Origin: Apoda limacodes
Taxonomy: Eukaryota; Arthropoda; Insecta; Lepidoptera; Limacodidae
DNA: 64,000 nt
NCBI GenBank assembly: GCA_946406115.1
Contig: OX291542.1
Span: forward strand, 1,574,959-1,638,958
Reading direction: 5' to 3'
This document shows, one piece after another, positions 1 through 10,319 of this stretch. Numbering within the stretch: position 1 is the stretch's first letter; each line of letters begins with the position of its first letter. The translations under genes and the position numbers were made by a program. Under the pieces are notes generated by a model that ran no database searches, had not been told where the DNA came from, and saw nothing but the letters and a program-made list of their open reading frames with translations.

Positions 1-16
1 GATGCGATAGCTTTCT

Positions 17-480
17 ATGTTAAAAAAAATCTTGTCAACAAAATACGACTATTGTCACGTGGCGGGACCTATGAATAACAAACATGGCGCGCACGGATGT
101 CATGGTAGAGGAGGACAGATTTTATTTTGTGCATCTACCTATATTTTAGCACTACAGAATATATTTGGAACCTACTTCAAGGTTTTAACATGTAGGTATT
201 ACATGGCCAACGAAATTTTACCATTGTAGGTTTTTACGTCTATTTCAATATAATGTGTCACCACAGGGGTCATCGTAAGTGAAAATAAATTGTAGTACCG
301 AATAAAAGTAAGAACTCCCCAATTTGGGGTAATTACTTTAATGTTGGTAACACCGAAATTACGCACACAGGTGTAAAAATGATAGTCGTATTAGCTGAAT
401 TACGCACACATTAATAGGAAAATGGCTCGCAATACTCCGTTTGATGTTGTTCCGGACACTGTATCTAGACGTTTAAGTCA
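17..480 (+). repeat. Dispersed repeat family A, copy 1
   Basis: This stretch matches 57240-57690 in the same orientation. Shared blocks include the segment around 140-200 (CTATATTTTAGCACTACAG) and the segment around 352-465 (AATTACGCACACAG, GATAGTCGTATTAGCTGA, ATGGCTCGCAA). Short open frames in both copies decay differently, so this is a non-coding interspersed repeat and not a gene. The family is not identified and no terminal inverted repeats are visible. Confidence 0.75.
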
Positions 481-534
481 TTTTTGGTTAAGCATTATCA
501 AAGGAATAAGAATATATTTTACCGATGGTCTGTT

Positions 535-900
535 GGTTACCACTCTCTCCCACACCGCGCCGCCGCCCTCTCGATCATCATATCGCTAGCTACCACGCCG
601 CGCTGAATGTTTTGACTCAAAAAACGAACATTTGCGTGCTCCCTTTGATTCTTAATAAAATTTAAAAAGAACTTACCTATAGTACGGATAATGCATGATT
701 ATTATATTTTATTGATTACAAGAAAATACATTATTATGAAATCTTTTTATTTTGCCAATTATCCTACTACAACGAAAAATCTTAAGTAATCGGTATTCGG
801 CCAAGTAGTACCAAGATGTTCGGTATTCGGCAGAAAAGAATAAAAATAGCCGTATAGGCCGAATTCTAAATAGAAGCAGAATATTCGTTGCTAGCCTACA
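535..900 (+). repeat. Dispersed element B (BED-like), decayed copy 1
   Basis: The segment aligns with 10370-10710. Shared landmarks are TACCACGCCGCGCTG, ACCTATAGTACGG, ATGCATGATTATT and TTTTATTTTGCCAAT. In the other copy a short frame resembles the N-terminal zf-BED region of a hAT-type transposase; here the frame is broken. Several ATTCGGC motifs in direct and inverted orientation sit at 790-880, as they do near the edges of copy 2. Confidence 0.65.
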
Positions 901-977
901 AATAACATAACAATTATAAAATAAAAGTCAACGAACCGGACGATTGAGGTTAGGTTAGGTTATATTCAGTGCCCGAA

Positions 978-1634
978 AATAATGACCATGTGCGCACTAG
1001 TGCACAGACGAAAACCTTCCTAATAGTGTCTAAACGTCGTAATAATGACCATGTGCGCACTAGTGCACAGACGAGAACCTTCCTAATAGTGTCTAAACGT
1101 CGTAATAATGACCATGTGCGCACCAGTGCACAGACGAGAACCTTCCTAATAGTGTCGGAACGTCGTAATAATGACAATGTGCGCACCAGTGCACAGACGA
1201 CAACCTTCCTAATAGTGTCGAAACGTCGTAATAATGACAATTTGCGCACCAGTGCACAGACGAGAACCTTCCTAATAGTGTCGAAACGTCGTAATAATGA
1301 CAATGTGCGCACCAGTGCACAGACGAGAACCTTCCTAATAGTGTCGAAACGTCGTAATAATGACAATGTGCGCACTAGTGCACAGACGAGAACCTTCCTA
1401 ATAGTGTCTAAACGTCGTAATAATGACAATGTGCGCACTAGTGCACAGACGAGAACCTTCCTAATAGTGTCTAAACGTCGTAATAATGACCATGTTCGCA
1501 ACAGTGCACAGACGAGAACCTTCCTAATAGTGTCTTAACGTCGTAATAATGACCATGTGCGCACTAGTGCACAGACGAGAACCTTCCTAATAGTGTCGAA
1601 ACGTCGAAGTATTGACATTGTGCGCACCAGTGTG
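978..1634. repeat. 63-bp minisatellite, about 10.4 copies
   Basis: Ten complete 63-bp units begin at 978, 1041, 1104, 1167, 1230, 1293, 1356, 1419, 1482 and 1545, followed by a degenerate partial unit at 1608. Each unit starts AATAATGAC and most contain the 10-bp palindrome GCACTAGTGC or its variant GCACCAGTGC. Because 63 is divisible by three and the unit lacks stops in several frames, long open frames arise on both strands (about 189 and 183 codons). These are artefacts of the repeat. The left flank at 946-962 holds a short GGTTA run. Confidence 0.97.
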
Positions 1635-1800
1635 TGTTTTATGATATTAATAAATTATCTTATGTTATGACGATCTTGCCTCTGTGTTAAGCAGAAAAGT
1701 TTAAAAGCAAGTAGGTTGCCTAGAGTTTACTCAAAGCAAATATTCATTTATTTATAACTAATAGTGCACCACAAGAGATAAGAAACCTTTTGAAACTGAC

Positions 1801-2019
1801 CTCTTCCCAACTGAGCACGACCATTTCCAACTGTCCGCTAGCAACATTAAGTTGCTGTAGTTTTTTGGTAACTCGAGCGTTGGTTATGACTCCGGAGGGC
1901 TTCTCTTTCTTTGGCCCTGGGTTTTTCCTACGATCCACCTTTACGTCTGTTGGTGAGAAAATAACTGTTATGAATTCCGTGCAAATCACGTACAGAAAGA
2001 ACCAGTGCCATACTGCCAT
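1801..2019 (-). CDS. First coding exon of an unidentified secreted protein
   Basis: An ATG at 2019 opens a frame of 73 codons, with an in-frame TAA 12 nt upstream, so the start is well defined. The N-terminus MAVWHWFFLYVICTEFITVI is hydrophobic and looks like a signal peptide. It is followed by a basic, proline/lysine-containing stretch (DRRKNPGPKKEKPS) and a polar segment. The frame runs into the splice donor GAG|GTCAGT at 1801/1800, which I take as the exon end; the frame stays open to 1744 but that part looks intronic. No downstream exon is visible at 1-1800, so the gene would continue beyond the left edge. The family is not recognised. A chance open frame is possible. Confidence 0.45.
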
Positions 2020-2255
2020 AACAATTGCTTTTTAATCATTTCCATTTATGCCTTATACACTTTCTTGCACAAATACCAACACACAAAAACATAAAGTCTG
2101 CCTGAGGGTTATGGTAAACATTGTTCCGCCAAAAGTGAAAAAATGAAATTATAGCTAAACGTATATAGCTGGGGAAAGTTAAGCAAAATTATATCCGAAT
2201 TTTAAACAAACTATTACATGTATTTTCAACTGTGTTTTATTTAATTTATTATCAT

Positions 2256-2445
2256 CATCTCAGCCTGTAGACGTCTACTACTGAACGTAGGCCACTCGCA
2301 TATTTTCACACTGTTTCACGTAGTTTTGAACTACCAGCATCTGCAGATTACCTGTGACTCTAACCAGGTCGTCAGTCCAACTGGTGGTCACAACTTTTCA
2401 GCATTGATTGGTTTTTGCTTCACCAAGTGATTTCATTGCCACTTT
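2256..2445 (+). repeat. Decayed lepidopteran interspersed repeat
   Basis: The segment contains CAGCCTGTAGACGTCTACTA and CTGAACGTAGGCC. I recognise this as a variant of the common lepidopteran repeat that reads roughly cagcctgt-agacgtccactgctg-aacataggcc. It is heavily mutated and carries no open frame. Family assignment (SINE or RTE-type LINE tail) is from memory and tentative. Confidence 0.5.
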
Positions 2446-2544
2446 CTAATAATTAATACTCTTCTTCTTAGACTAATAGTCCAAGTCAAATCAAATCAAA
2501 TTAGAAAGTGAAAAAACATTAATAATAAACAACATTAAACAGTA

Positions 2545-2640
2545 AAAGTCCCCATCGATACCTGTTACGTTCGCGCCGGCCATCTAAGAAATAAGGTACC
2601 CTTTTTTAGTTTTTTGCTTCTGTCTCGGCAATAATTGTTA
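2545..2640 (-). repeat. Repeat shared in inverted orientation with 7885-8165
   Basis: The reverse complement of 2545-2640 aligns with two blocks at 7888-7930 (AATAATTGCCGAGA, AACTAAAAAAGGGTAC) and 8112-8162 (AGATGGC, GGCGCGA, TATCGATGGGGACTTTTA). In the second locus about 180 bp of another repeat (7935-8110) lies between these blocks. This looks like an insertion into the same parent element. Confidence 0.7.
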
Positions 2641-2670
2641 ACACGGTAAAATTGTGTATACAAAAACTGT

Positions 2671-3592
2671 ATGTACTTTAAAGTGAACAGCATTAAAATA
2701 GAACTGTGGCTGCCTACGTTGATTGCAGTAATAGGTGACGAGGCTTACGAATTGTTAAGCAATTTAATAAGTCCTTCTAAACCGGCGGAAAAACAATACA
2801 ATGAGGTAGTGGCAGTACTTCCAGAACATTTACAACCGAAGCGTTCCGTAATGGCGGAACGATATTATTTTCGTCAGAGACGGCAGAATCAGGGTGAAAA
2901 TGTGTTAATGTACATATCGGAACTAAGTAAGTACTGTGAATTTGGTGTGGTGCTTGAAGATAATTTTCGGGACCAGTTGGTGTGTGGCTTGGTCAGTGAC
3001 GTCATCCGTCAACGATTGTTTGCGGAAGAAAATTTAAATTTTGCAATGGCATCGAAGTTGGCTTATGCGATGGAGGCGGCGGAGCGAGACGCGGCGGCGG
3101 TGCAGCAGCAGGGCGCGTGTGGCTCCGGGGCGGGCTCGGCGTTGGCGTCGGTGGCCGGGGCGAGCGCCGTGCACGCGGTACGCCCGGGGACGCGGGACCG
3201 CCGCAGGACAGCGGGAGCGACCCGAGCGCGGGAAAATAGTAAAAACAATCATGACTCATTGTACTGCTATGCATGCGGAGCGCAAGATCATCGTCGCGAC
3301 ACATGCCGGTCGCCGGAACAGGAACTTTAGGTGCAGTAAATGCAGGGAAACTGGACATTTGAGACGTGTTTGTTCCGGACGGGGAAAGCATTTGGCCGAC
3401 GGGAAATCAAAAAGAGTTATGCACGTCAAGGCTAAACCTCATTCGTCTCGGGAGGAAGAGGCGACGACGGCGTCGGAAGACAATATGTCGGACGGGCTGG
3501 AGGAGGACATTCACCAACTTTGTTTAACTGGCTATAAGCCGGTAAGTTTACCGTTGATCTTAGATGGTAAAATGGTTACGGATTTGCGCTGA
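2671..3592 (+). pseudogene. gag: gypsy Gag with two CCHC knuckles, frameshifted
   Basis: The first frame (2671-3330, 219 codons) encodes a Gag-like capsid region. Next comes a GC-rich Ala/Arg-rich linker at 3075-3235, and then a CX2CX4HX4C zinc knuckle (CYACGAQDHRRDTC). The second knuckle (CSKCRETGHLRRVC, about 3332-3373) lies in another frame that continues to 3592, so a frameshift separates the knuckles. After 3592 the frame runs straight into an RT segment in a third frame, with no protease in between. The linker is strikingly GC-rich compared with its surroundings. Confidence 0.85.
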
Positions 3593-4215
3593 TTTTAAGA
3601 CTACGTTAAATCCGGTTTTACTGGTCGATAGGTTCCCTCTCCCAAAAATCGATGATGTTTTGGTCGCGGTAAACGAAGCAAAAATATTTTCAAAAATTGA
3701 CCTGTCACAGGCTTATAACCAAATTGAGCTTGAGGATCCCCAAAATCTCACTATAATTTCCACACATTATTTAAGTATCTAATATACTACTACTTTTACT
3801 AGTACTTTTACTTTTACTAGTATACGGTTTGTCATCGAGTCCGGGTATTTTCCAACGAATTACGTCAAATCTTTTTAATGATATACCTACGGTAGAAATA
3901 TTCTTAGATGATATTATTATTGGCTCTTCAGACGTCAAGAGCCACCTTCAGACCTTACAGGAAGTTTTGCACAGACTTCATAGTCATGGCATGAAACTGA
4001 AAAAGAGTAAATGTAAGTTCATGATGGAGGAAGTCAAATATTTGGGGTATATTATATCAAAAGACGGTATACGTGCAGATCCTGACAAACTGGATGCTAT
4101 TGTTAATATGGGCCAGCCTAAAGATGTTTCCGACTTGAGATCATTTTTAGGTCTGGTTATTTTTTACGCGAAATTCGTTAAAAACAGTAGAACTACTCTT
4201 TCCCCCCCTCTATGA
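3585..4215 (+). pseudogene. pol: gypsy reverse transcriptase, broken
   Basis: Two blocks are visible. At 3585-3782 the frame carries RFPLPKIDDVL and KIDLSQAYNQIEL, typical of gypsy RT fingers and palm. At 3829-4215 it carries IFQRITSNLF, FLDDIIIGS (the catalytic YxDD box as FLDD), KCKFMMEEVKYLGYIIS and LRSFLGLVIFYAKFV. Between them, at 3781-3828, is a simple ACTTTTACTAGT-rich insert that disrupts the frame. The thumb, connection and RNase H are missing; the sequence jumps to integrase by about 4310. Confidence 0.9.
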
Positions 4216-4309
4216 ATTATTAAAAAAGGTGTTCCTTAGAATTGGAATCATGCCTGTGAAAAATCATTTCATGTGCCGCCGATGCCGATGCGCCGCCGCG
4301 CCAGCCCTC

Positions 4310-4945
4310 TACCCCGTGGCCGTGGCCGAGCCGTCCCTGGTCACGGATACACGTCGACTTTTTAGGTCGTATATACAATAAGCTGTATTTGGTTATAGTG
4401 GATGCGAGAACCAAATGGATTGAAGTTTTTCCAGTACCCAGTACCGCGGCGACTCACACTATTGCAAGACTAAGGGAGGTTTTTGCTCGGTGGGGGCTCT
4501 CGAAGCAGTTAGTCTCAGACAATGGTCCTCCTTTTTCGATTCGAGAATTAAGTGCATAACTTGCGGAACTGGGTATTAAACAAAAATTTTCCGCACCGTA
4601 CCATCCAACTTCAAATGGCACGGCAGAAAATGCGGTTCGTACTATTAAGAGGGCGATTAAAAAGGCCGTTCGGGAACAAAAAGACGTGGAATCTTTTTAA
4701 AATACATTTTAAAACACAGTACGACGGGAGAAAGTCCAGCTTCATTAATGTTAGGTAAAAGATTACGAACCAAATTGGATATTTTCAAACCAGATTTGAA
4801 GAATAGGGTTGAGGAGGCTCAAAAGCGTCAGGTAAACAATGCAGGGGAAAACACTACGCGTATTTTAAATCAGGAGAGGAAATATGGTGAAGTCAGTATA
4901 ATCAGTCTCAGAAATGGGCACCGGGTAATGTTTCACAGAGTTTAG
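4310..4945 (+). pseudogene. pol: gypsy integrase core and C-terminal part
   Basis: The frame contains PWSRIHVDFLG and KLYLVIVDARTKW, then LVSDNGPPF, then PYHPTSNGTAENAVRTIKR. These supply the D, D and E of the DDE retroviral-type integrase core. Downstream SPASLMLGKRLRTKLD and FKPDLKNRVEEAQKRQ match the C-terminal region of gypsy integrases. In-frame stops at about 4556 and 4698 and further frame changes make it non-functional. The fragment follows an internal deletion of RNase H and the integrase N-terminus. Confidence 0.9.
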
Positions 4946-5560
4946 GTAAAAATAATTACAGAGTGTTTGACTCGTTAGGGAGGGAACATAATCGTCATAT
5001 TGACCAGTTGAGACGTAGGTCATGGATGTCTGTAATCAGTGCCTCTCAGCAGTCGGAGATCCCACTACCGGCACTAGAGGACCCAATCCCACAAATAAGT
5101 CCGGGGTGTCCATCGGATGAGATATTAGGTAGAGGAGATTAATCCATCACAGACGGTAGCAAAGCCGGTATTGACGGAGGGTTCTGATACGTTGAGTTCT
5201 TTTATAGGCGCACTCCCTGAAATAGCCGTTACGTCAACCCAGTCGCCTGTGGAACCGACCCCGTCCCGTCCAGTACGACTATGTAGAATTAATAATAATC
5301 CCAACTATAAAGTATGTGTTTTTTTATTATCTTATTATAGTTTAATTTACTCAATCAACTTCAACCATTGTATGAATGTACTAACTTTTTTTTGAATTTC
5401 CAATAAGTTATTACTTATATTAGATTGTAAGGTACTTAATGTTAATTAAAGAAATAGTTTTAGCTAAAGGGGAGAGTTGTAATATAGGTAGATATAAATA
5501 TCTTTAGGTGACTCAGTTCTGTATTAAATCATTAGAAGAACTGGTCGTGTTTTCTTTAAG

Positions 5561-7021
5561 ATGCATTATGGGACATGATGTTTATAGCAGGGCGGGACGT
5601 TTTTCGGGTCCGCTTGGTGGGTAAGAATAGCCAATAGCGTAGACTGACCAGCCATCAACCGATCATCACCGCGTCTGATTTCGATAAAGATAGACCACTT
5701 CACACTGACACACTGATAAACAAAACTTAATTTTAAGTTTTTACGTTAATGATAACCATAGGCTGAACATACTCGAAATAGCGTTTCTACAGAATATAGC
5801 TAGGCTAGCTAGCTAGGTATAGCTAGCTACTTTACGCTCCCTAGAAGGGCTGGATGAACTTTTCGCTAACAAACGTTCAGTTATTATGTCTTATGAGCCC
5901 CAGGCCTACGAAGCCACTGCGACAAAGACCGTGATAAACTGGGACAAAGACACACAAAGCTGGGACAAAGCTCTTAAAAGTATCAGCTTACCACAACTAG
6001 ATCTCATTAGATCTCTAATATTGATGTGGTCATGGAATATATCACCCACCAGTCACTCGCACTCTAAACCAGTTTAGAGCGATCTCAGTGTATAGTGGAA
6101 TAGCTTATAAATCTAACAGCTTAAAAAGCGTTGTGTCAGTCTTTATTGAATGCTTTTGCTACGTCAAAAATTGGCCTTCCTGTAGGTAGAGATGTGCTCC
6201 ATGGTAGTAAATAAAAATACCAAAGCGTTTGGTAAACTACTTAATCTTTATGACAAGGGCTATGGACGTTTTTACTCTAACTACGCCGCAGAAAAAATGT
6301 AGTTTCACATCAACCCGTTAAAAACGCTTGTTGATATCAATTTTAATCAGGGGTGATCTTAATTTTGATAGCCTGCAGAACTTCGTCTATAACGACAGGA
6401 GGTAGTGAGAATGCATCTGCATTTCCTTTCCTCACTGTCTACCTCGCGGCCAAGGTTGTCGTCTGTTGGTTAAGTGCTAAGCATTACAACTCTAAGATTT
6501 TTATAAGCAGTTTGCCTTTTAGTCGTCGTCAAACCCAGGGAATGATTTATTTTTGACATTTGAAGGGACGCATGGTGCTCAGGGTATCGACTTGAATAGT
6601 TTCATAGCTCCAGTAAGCCTAGAAGCTTTCGTGACTGCTTTGACATACCTACTACATCTGTAGCCTCCTTGACACTTTTGTAGAAGGAGTTATAATAGGG
6701 TCTGTCCTCGGCAGAGGAATAATTGTTACGTTGTCGTCGTGCGGTGCTACGCCCTCTTATTAGTAACTCAGTGCCCTCGGGCACCGGTGATCGCTCTTCA
6801 CTGGTGGCTTGCTAACCTTACATACATAGTCATGTAAATCGGAATTGGTTGCCTAAGTTTTTATGGAAAGTGAGGCATACCTACGCGATAGTGATTAGCT
6901 GGTCATAGCTATTCGGTATTGATACTGATATTGGTCGCGGCTATTTGGTGGCTCTAATACCCACCAAGCGGACCCAAAACACGTTCCGACCTAGTCATAC
7001 ACATCTCGTCACATAATGCAT
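5561..7021. mobile_element. 1.46 kb DNA transposon with about 70-bp TIRs
   Basis: The ends are imperfect inverted repeats. The left end 5561-5635 (ATGCATTATG, then GGGTCCGCTTGGTGGGTA) matches the reverse complement of 6950-7021, which ends CATAATGCAT at 7012-7021. The strongest shared block is 18 bp long. Interior frames at 5886-6077, 6353-6556 and 6602-6784 (-) are short and show no recognised transposase motif, so this may be a non-autonomous or decayed element. Superfamily and target duplication are not clear. It sits at the 3' LTR of the gypsy remnant. Confidence 0.8.
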
Positions 7022-8283
7022 TTACCTCTTCCCTCCCCCTTTTTCTCTACTTCTCATATCTCTCTCTTTCCCCTTCTTGGTAGTTTCACCGTCAAACCGT
7101 TCCCCCGTTCAAATTTGAACAATTTTGGAAAAACAAACGGTATATCGGTAGCATAAAAATAAAAACCTCTTTAACGTCGTTATAACAACTAAATACTAGA
7201 GACACAATAATATTATGTTTTTAGTTTTTTAGCCTGAAAATTATCTAATTTAACTGTACTAATAATACTTTTGAGGATGCGATTCCTAGTAAGAGTGGTA
7301 TTCAACGGCTTTAATTGGTAAGAGTAGATGAAATTCCAAATATGTGAGAAATACTTACTATCACAATTTTCAATTAATTTGTAATTAAGTGTAAGCTATA
7401 AAAGATCTTATTCTATATTTACCGTTGTATAATAGATAAAATATTAAAAAAGACTTGTAAGGGAAATTTAGTAAACTATATATTTTTCCAAACTGTTTTT
7501 TTCGTATCAGCAATAGTTGTCGATATATAGTCACCAAAACGAAAGAGTATACAATTTTTACAATATGGCGGCGTTCCCGTATTTTTTAGTAACTAGCTTT
7601 TGCAATTCGGTTATTGGCGTGGAATTTCCACTTAAATTTAACTTAGTGATCCGATACGCTTTCTCTTTCTTCCTCTCTCTTTGTAGTAGTTTACTTATAA
7701 GTATTACAAAATATATTTCTACGATTTGAGAGTATACACAAACAAAAAAGCAAATTCAACAACAAAAATATAAATAATTTTGATCTTTATCGTCTGATTA
7801 TAGCTAAAAAATTAGAGATACAAAAATATGTTTGTAAGCTTTTGTAAAGAAAATTTAATAAGCTACATACAACTGTTTTTTCATAACAATAATAATTGCC
7901 GAGATATAAAAAAAAAAACTAAAAAAGGGTACTTTGAACGAGAACTAGTAAGTTGTTTATTTTTAATACGTCATAAATCGTAAACCGCAATTTAGTTTTC
8001 ATTCCATCAACTCAAATATAAAAATATTTTTGTTTGTGTTTGTAGTTTACATAAACGGTGGTAGGTACGGAACCCTCGGTGCGCGAGTCCAACTCGCACT
8101 TGGCCGGTTCTTTTCCAAGATGGCGGCGCGAGCGCAACAGCTATCGATGGGGACTTTTAGTATGTTCCACGAGAGGTCTTAATGAACATACACACTAAAA
8201 TTCAAAACTCTACCAATTAATGTTTTTTCAGCATAATAATGTTTCTAATTTGACTGTACTATAATAATACGGCTTCATTAAAA
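7022..8283. repeat. Composite AT-rich repeat block
   Basis: No gene is visible here. Two stretches, about 7457-7530 and 7844-7915, resemble each other (AAATTTA.TAA.CTA.AT, ACTGTTTTTT, TTG.CGA.ATAT), suggesting local duplication or two copies of one repeat. The stretch 7888-8162 matches 2545-2640 in inverted orientation and is split by about 180 bp ending CGAGTCCAACTCGCACTTGG. That is the widespread lepidopteran repeat whose other strand reads GCCAAGTGCGAGT. Further relatives of this insert lie at 33625, 58885 and 59178. Confidence 0.6.
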
Positions 8284-8487
8284 TTAGTTCTCACCATATT
8301 TATTCTTCTTTTTTCTTTTCCCTCTTGGTTTATATTCAAGGTCTGCTACTTTTGACTTCTTCACATTGAGGGGCTCATCATCAGAATCGTTAAACTCGAT
8401 ATATATGTTGTTTTTTTTCTCCAATTTCTCTGATTCATTCACTATCACTGGAACGTTATATGCGTATGTCTCCAGTTTTGGTTCTAA
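8284..8487 (-). CDS. ZAD gene exon 4, linker with basic tail
   Basis: The acceptor TTTTAG is at 8488-8489 and the exon opens TTA GAA CCA in phase 0, matching the end of exon 3. It encodes 67 residues: an acidic piece (IEFNDSDDEPLN) followed by a basic nuclear-localisation-like piece (KPRGKRKKKNKYG). The frame ends at TAA 8286-8284. An alternative is the splice donor G|GTGAGA at 8295/8294, which would leave phase 1 and lead to further exons. The sequence just downstream looks repetitive, which favours an intron. No zinc-finger exon was found between 1 and 8283. Confidence 0.7.
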   Translation of the reverse strand, partial: LEPKLETYAYNVPVIVNESEKLEKKNNIYIEFNDSDDEPLNVKKSKVADLEYKPRGKRKKKNKYGEN

Positions 8488-8636
8488 CTAAAACGAAACA
8501 TTAAAAGCCAATAATTACTTTATACTTATGTGTTGTAATTGTAATACTTAATATGTGCAATATTATAAGTGTTATTTTGTATTTATCTAGTTAACTTATT
8601 GATTTCAGAGTTCAATAAGCCCCCTAAGGCAGGTAT

Positions 8637-8933
8637 CTCTTGCCAGCCTTCATACGTCCCCACTGTTGGGGCCTACGGCCTACCCTCATAAGCGAGGGTG
8701 ATTTGGGTCATAGTCCACACGCGGGCCCAGTGCGGATTGTGGACTTTACATACATCGTTTGCAGGTTTCCTCACGATTTTTTCCTTCACCGAAAAGCCAG
8801 TGATGTGAATCAGTGTACTTAAGAAATTAAGAAAAGACTCATTGGTACACGCCGACCCTGGGGTTCGAACCTCCGCCACTAGGGACGTTAAGTGAAATTT
8901 AAACCCCTCGGCCACCACCGACTCGGCACCAAC
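8637..8933 (-). mobile_element. tRNA-derived SINE with 11-bp target duplication
   Basis: The element is flanked by a perfect 11-bp direct repeat AAGGCAGGTAT at 8626-8636 and 8934-8944. On the minus strand it carries a pol III A box TGGCCGAGGGG (8914-8904) and B box GGTTCGAACC (8871-8862), spaced as in tRNA genes. The body includes CCAATGAGTCTTTTCTTAAT, GGGCCCGCGTGTGGACTA and CAGTGGGGACGTATGA. Its tail is at the low-coordinate end. Related copies occur at 58439-58693 (-), 49555-49790 (-), 33300-33470 (+) and 23500-23560 (+). It lies in ZAD intron 3. Confidence 0.93.
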
Positions 8934-9244
8934 AAGGCAGGTATATTTAATTTAAAACTTAGCTAGAGTTTTTCTAATTGTGATTTCTGATTGATTAAAA
9001 TTTTAATATATTCTAGCGTATACATACGTAAAAAGTAAACAATTATTAATGGCAATGTATGATTCAAAATTTTAACTGAATGATGTTTGGGAATAAAGGT
9101 TGGATTATATATTTTTTTATTGTAATTTAACTCTTCTAACTATGTCGACCCGATCAGCTCAACATTGGCATTTTTAGGTATATATTATGAAGCCATAGAA
9201 ATAACTATGGACTGCCTAACAAAATGTTAAAAATAACATCTTAC

Positions 9245-9661
9245 CTTTAGACTGCTGCTATTAACAAGTTGCTTTAATTCACCGTCAATATCAAACTTTT
9301 CATAACCAAAATTTCCTTCAGTGTCACCCACAAAAACATCATCAGTTTCATCTTCTTCAATCTTCACAAAAGCAAGCGGTTGAATTGTATTGTTTCTGTT
9401 TCTAGTTTTAGTTACATTGTTAACTATGTTTTTAGTTTCAATGTTACAATTAGTTACATTTTCACTAACAATTACTTCACTATAGACATTTTGAGATTTT
9501 CTTTTTTTGCTTTTTGTGTTAGTATTTTTAATGAGTTCATGAGGTTTTTCATGTTTGTCTCTGATTTCTTTGCTATCAAATAATGTTATTTCATATTTTG
9601 ACCCGTTTCCACTATTGTGTTTTAAATTAGAGAGAGAAGAAAGATGATCAGTTTCTCGAAG
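9245..9661 (-). CDS. ZAD gene exon 3, low-complexity linker
   Basis: A 417-nt segment is open for 139 codons between acceptor TTCTTTTTCAG and donor AAG|GTAAG, phase 0 at both ends. It was easy to miss because it has no start codon. The product is Asn/Lys-rich (KNTNTKSKKRKSQ) and then acidic (VKIEEDETDDVFVGDTEGNF). This is the composition of linkers between the ZAD and zinc fingers in insect ZAD proteins. The surrounding sequence is full of stops, so the open stretch is unlikely to be chance. No enzymatic motif is present. Confidence 0.78.
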
Positions 9662-9984
9662 CTGAAAAAGAAATCAAATAATCTATTGTTATTCATACGA
9701 TACATACCAGACCTGCTTTAATGAAATAACTTGCATTACTGTTCCCGTCAGTACAATAAGATATAAAGGGTGTGCCAAGACAAGACTGGAGAAGTGAGAT
9801 GAATAAATACTGAATCGTGCACACAAGAAATGGACAAGCATAGTGCCTACTTCCAAGAGAACGCGATAATACCCAAAAATTAATAGCAAAATTTTTAAAA
9901 ACGACTTCGACTTTGTTAATTTGATGCTTATTTACTTTAATAACTCTTGAGTAAAACCTACTAAAGTAACATTTTAGAGCCACA

Positions 9985-10115
9985 CAGAGTGGTCTCGATT
10001 TGAGACACAAGTTTTCCACGCTTTTCCTCCACAACGGAACGAGGGATGATAGCACGGCCTGTGTAATAAGCGTCTCCAGTACTGTCATCTGCATAGCAAT
10101 GCATATTGTTGATGT
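9985..10115 (-). mobile_element. LINE RT fragment, sister of 24650-24780
   Basis: The reverse complement closely matches 24645-24775 of the plus-strand LINE, including the CYADDS catalytic box region (ATTGCTATGCAGATGACAGT) and PRSVVEE. It is only about 130 bp long with no adjoining domains, so it is an isolated fragment in ZAD intron 2. The minus-strand frame running on from it to about 9693 has no recognised content. Confidence 0.85.
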
Positions 10116-10319
10116 CTAACATGACATTATCTACCTAGAAAGCGAATTTCTAAAATCGAAATGTTGGAAATATGGATCTAGTCGAAAGCTATTTTTAGAA
10201 CGTTATATATAGTTTCCGCTGAAAACAGCTAACTACAACTTAGAGATATTATCTAGATTATATGAAAGGTTCTAGGACCTACTCAGTTCTTGGTCTACTT
10301 AACGAACTAAGCAAAATAC

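Larger units (their letters stand above)
2645..5575 (+). mobile_element. Ty3/gypsy LTR retrotransposon, degenerate
   Basis: Gag, reverse transcriptase and integrase remnants occur in the order expected for gypsy elements, followed by a purine-rich tract (AAAGGGGAGAG, about 5467-5477) and the start of a 3' LTR at about 5478 (TGTAATATAGG). No matching 5' LTR is visible. The coding region has frameshifts, stops and at least two internal deletions (protease plus N-terminal RT; RNase H), so the copy is dead. A 1.46 kb TIR element abuts or interrupts the 3' LTR at 5561. Confidence 0.88.

Noticed and set aside
950..1538. Overlapping open frames of 183 and 189 codons on opposite strands
   Set aside because: They are produced by a 63-bp tandem repeat lacking stops, not by coding constraint.
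978..1634. CRISPR array
   Set aside because: Units are contiguous tandem copies without unique spacers, and the DNA is from an insect.
2560..2670. 5' LTR and primer-binding site of the gypsy element
   Set aside because: No sequence matching the 3' LTR start at 5478 was found, and no convincing tRNA-complementary site; this stretch instead matches a repeat at 7.9-8.2 kb.
3002..3391. 129-codon minus-strand Pro/Ser-rich frame
   Set aside because: Antisense shadow of the GC-rich Gag linker.
8862..8914. tRNA gene on the minus strand
   Set aside because: A and B boxes belong to a SINE with target duplications; no cloverleaf can be drawn.
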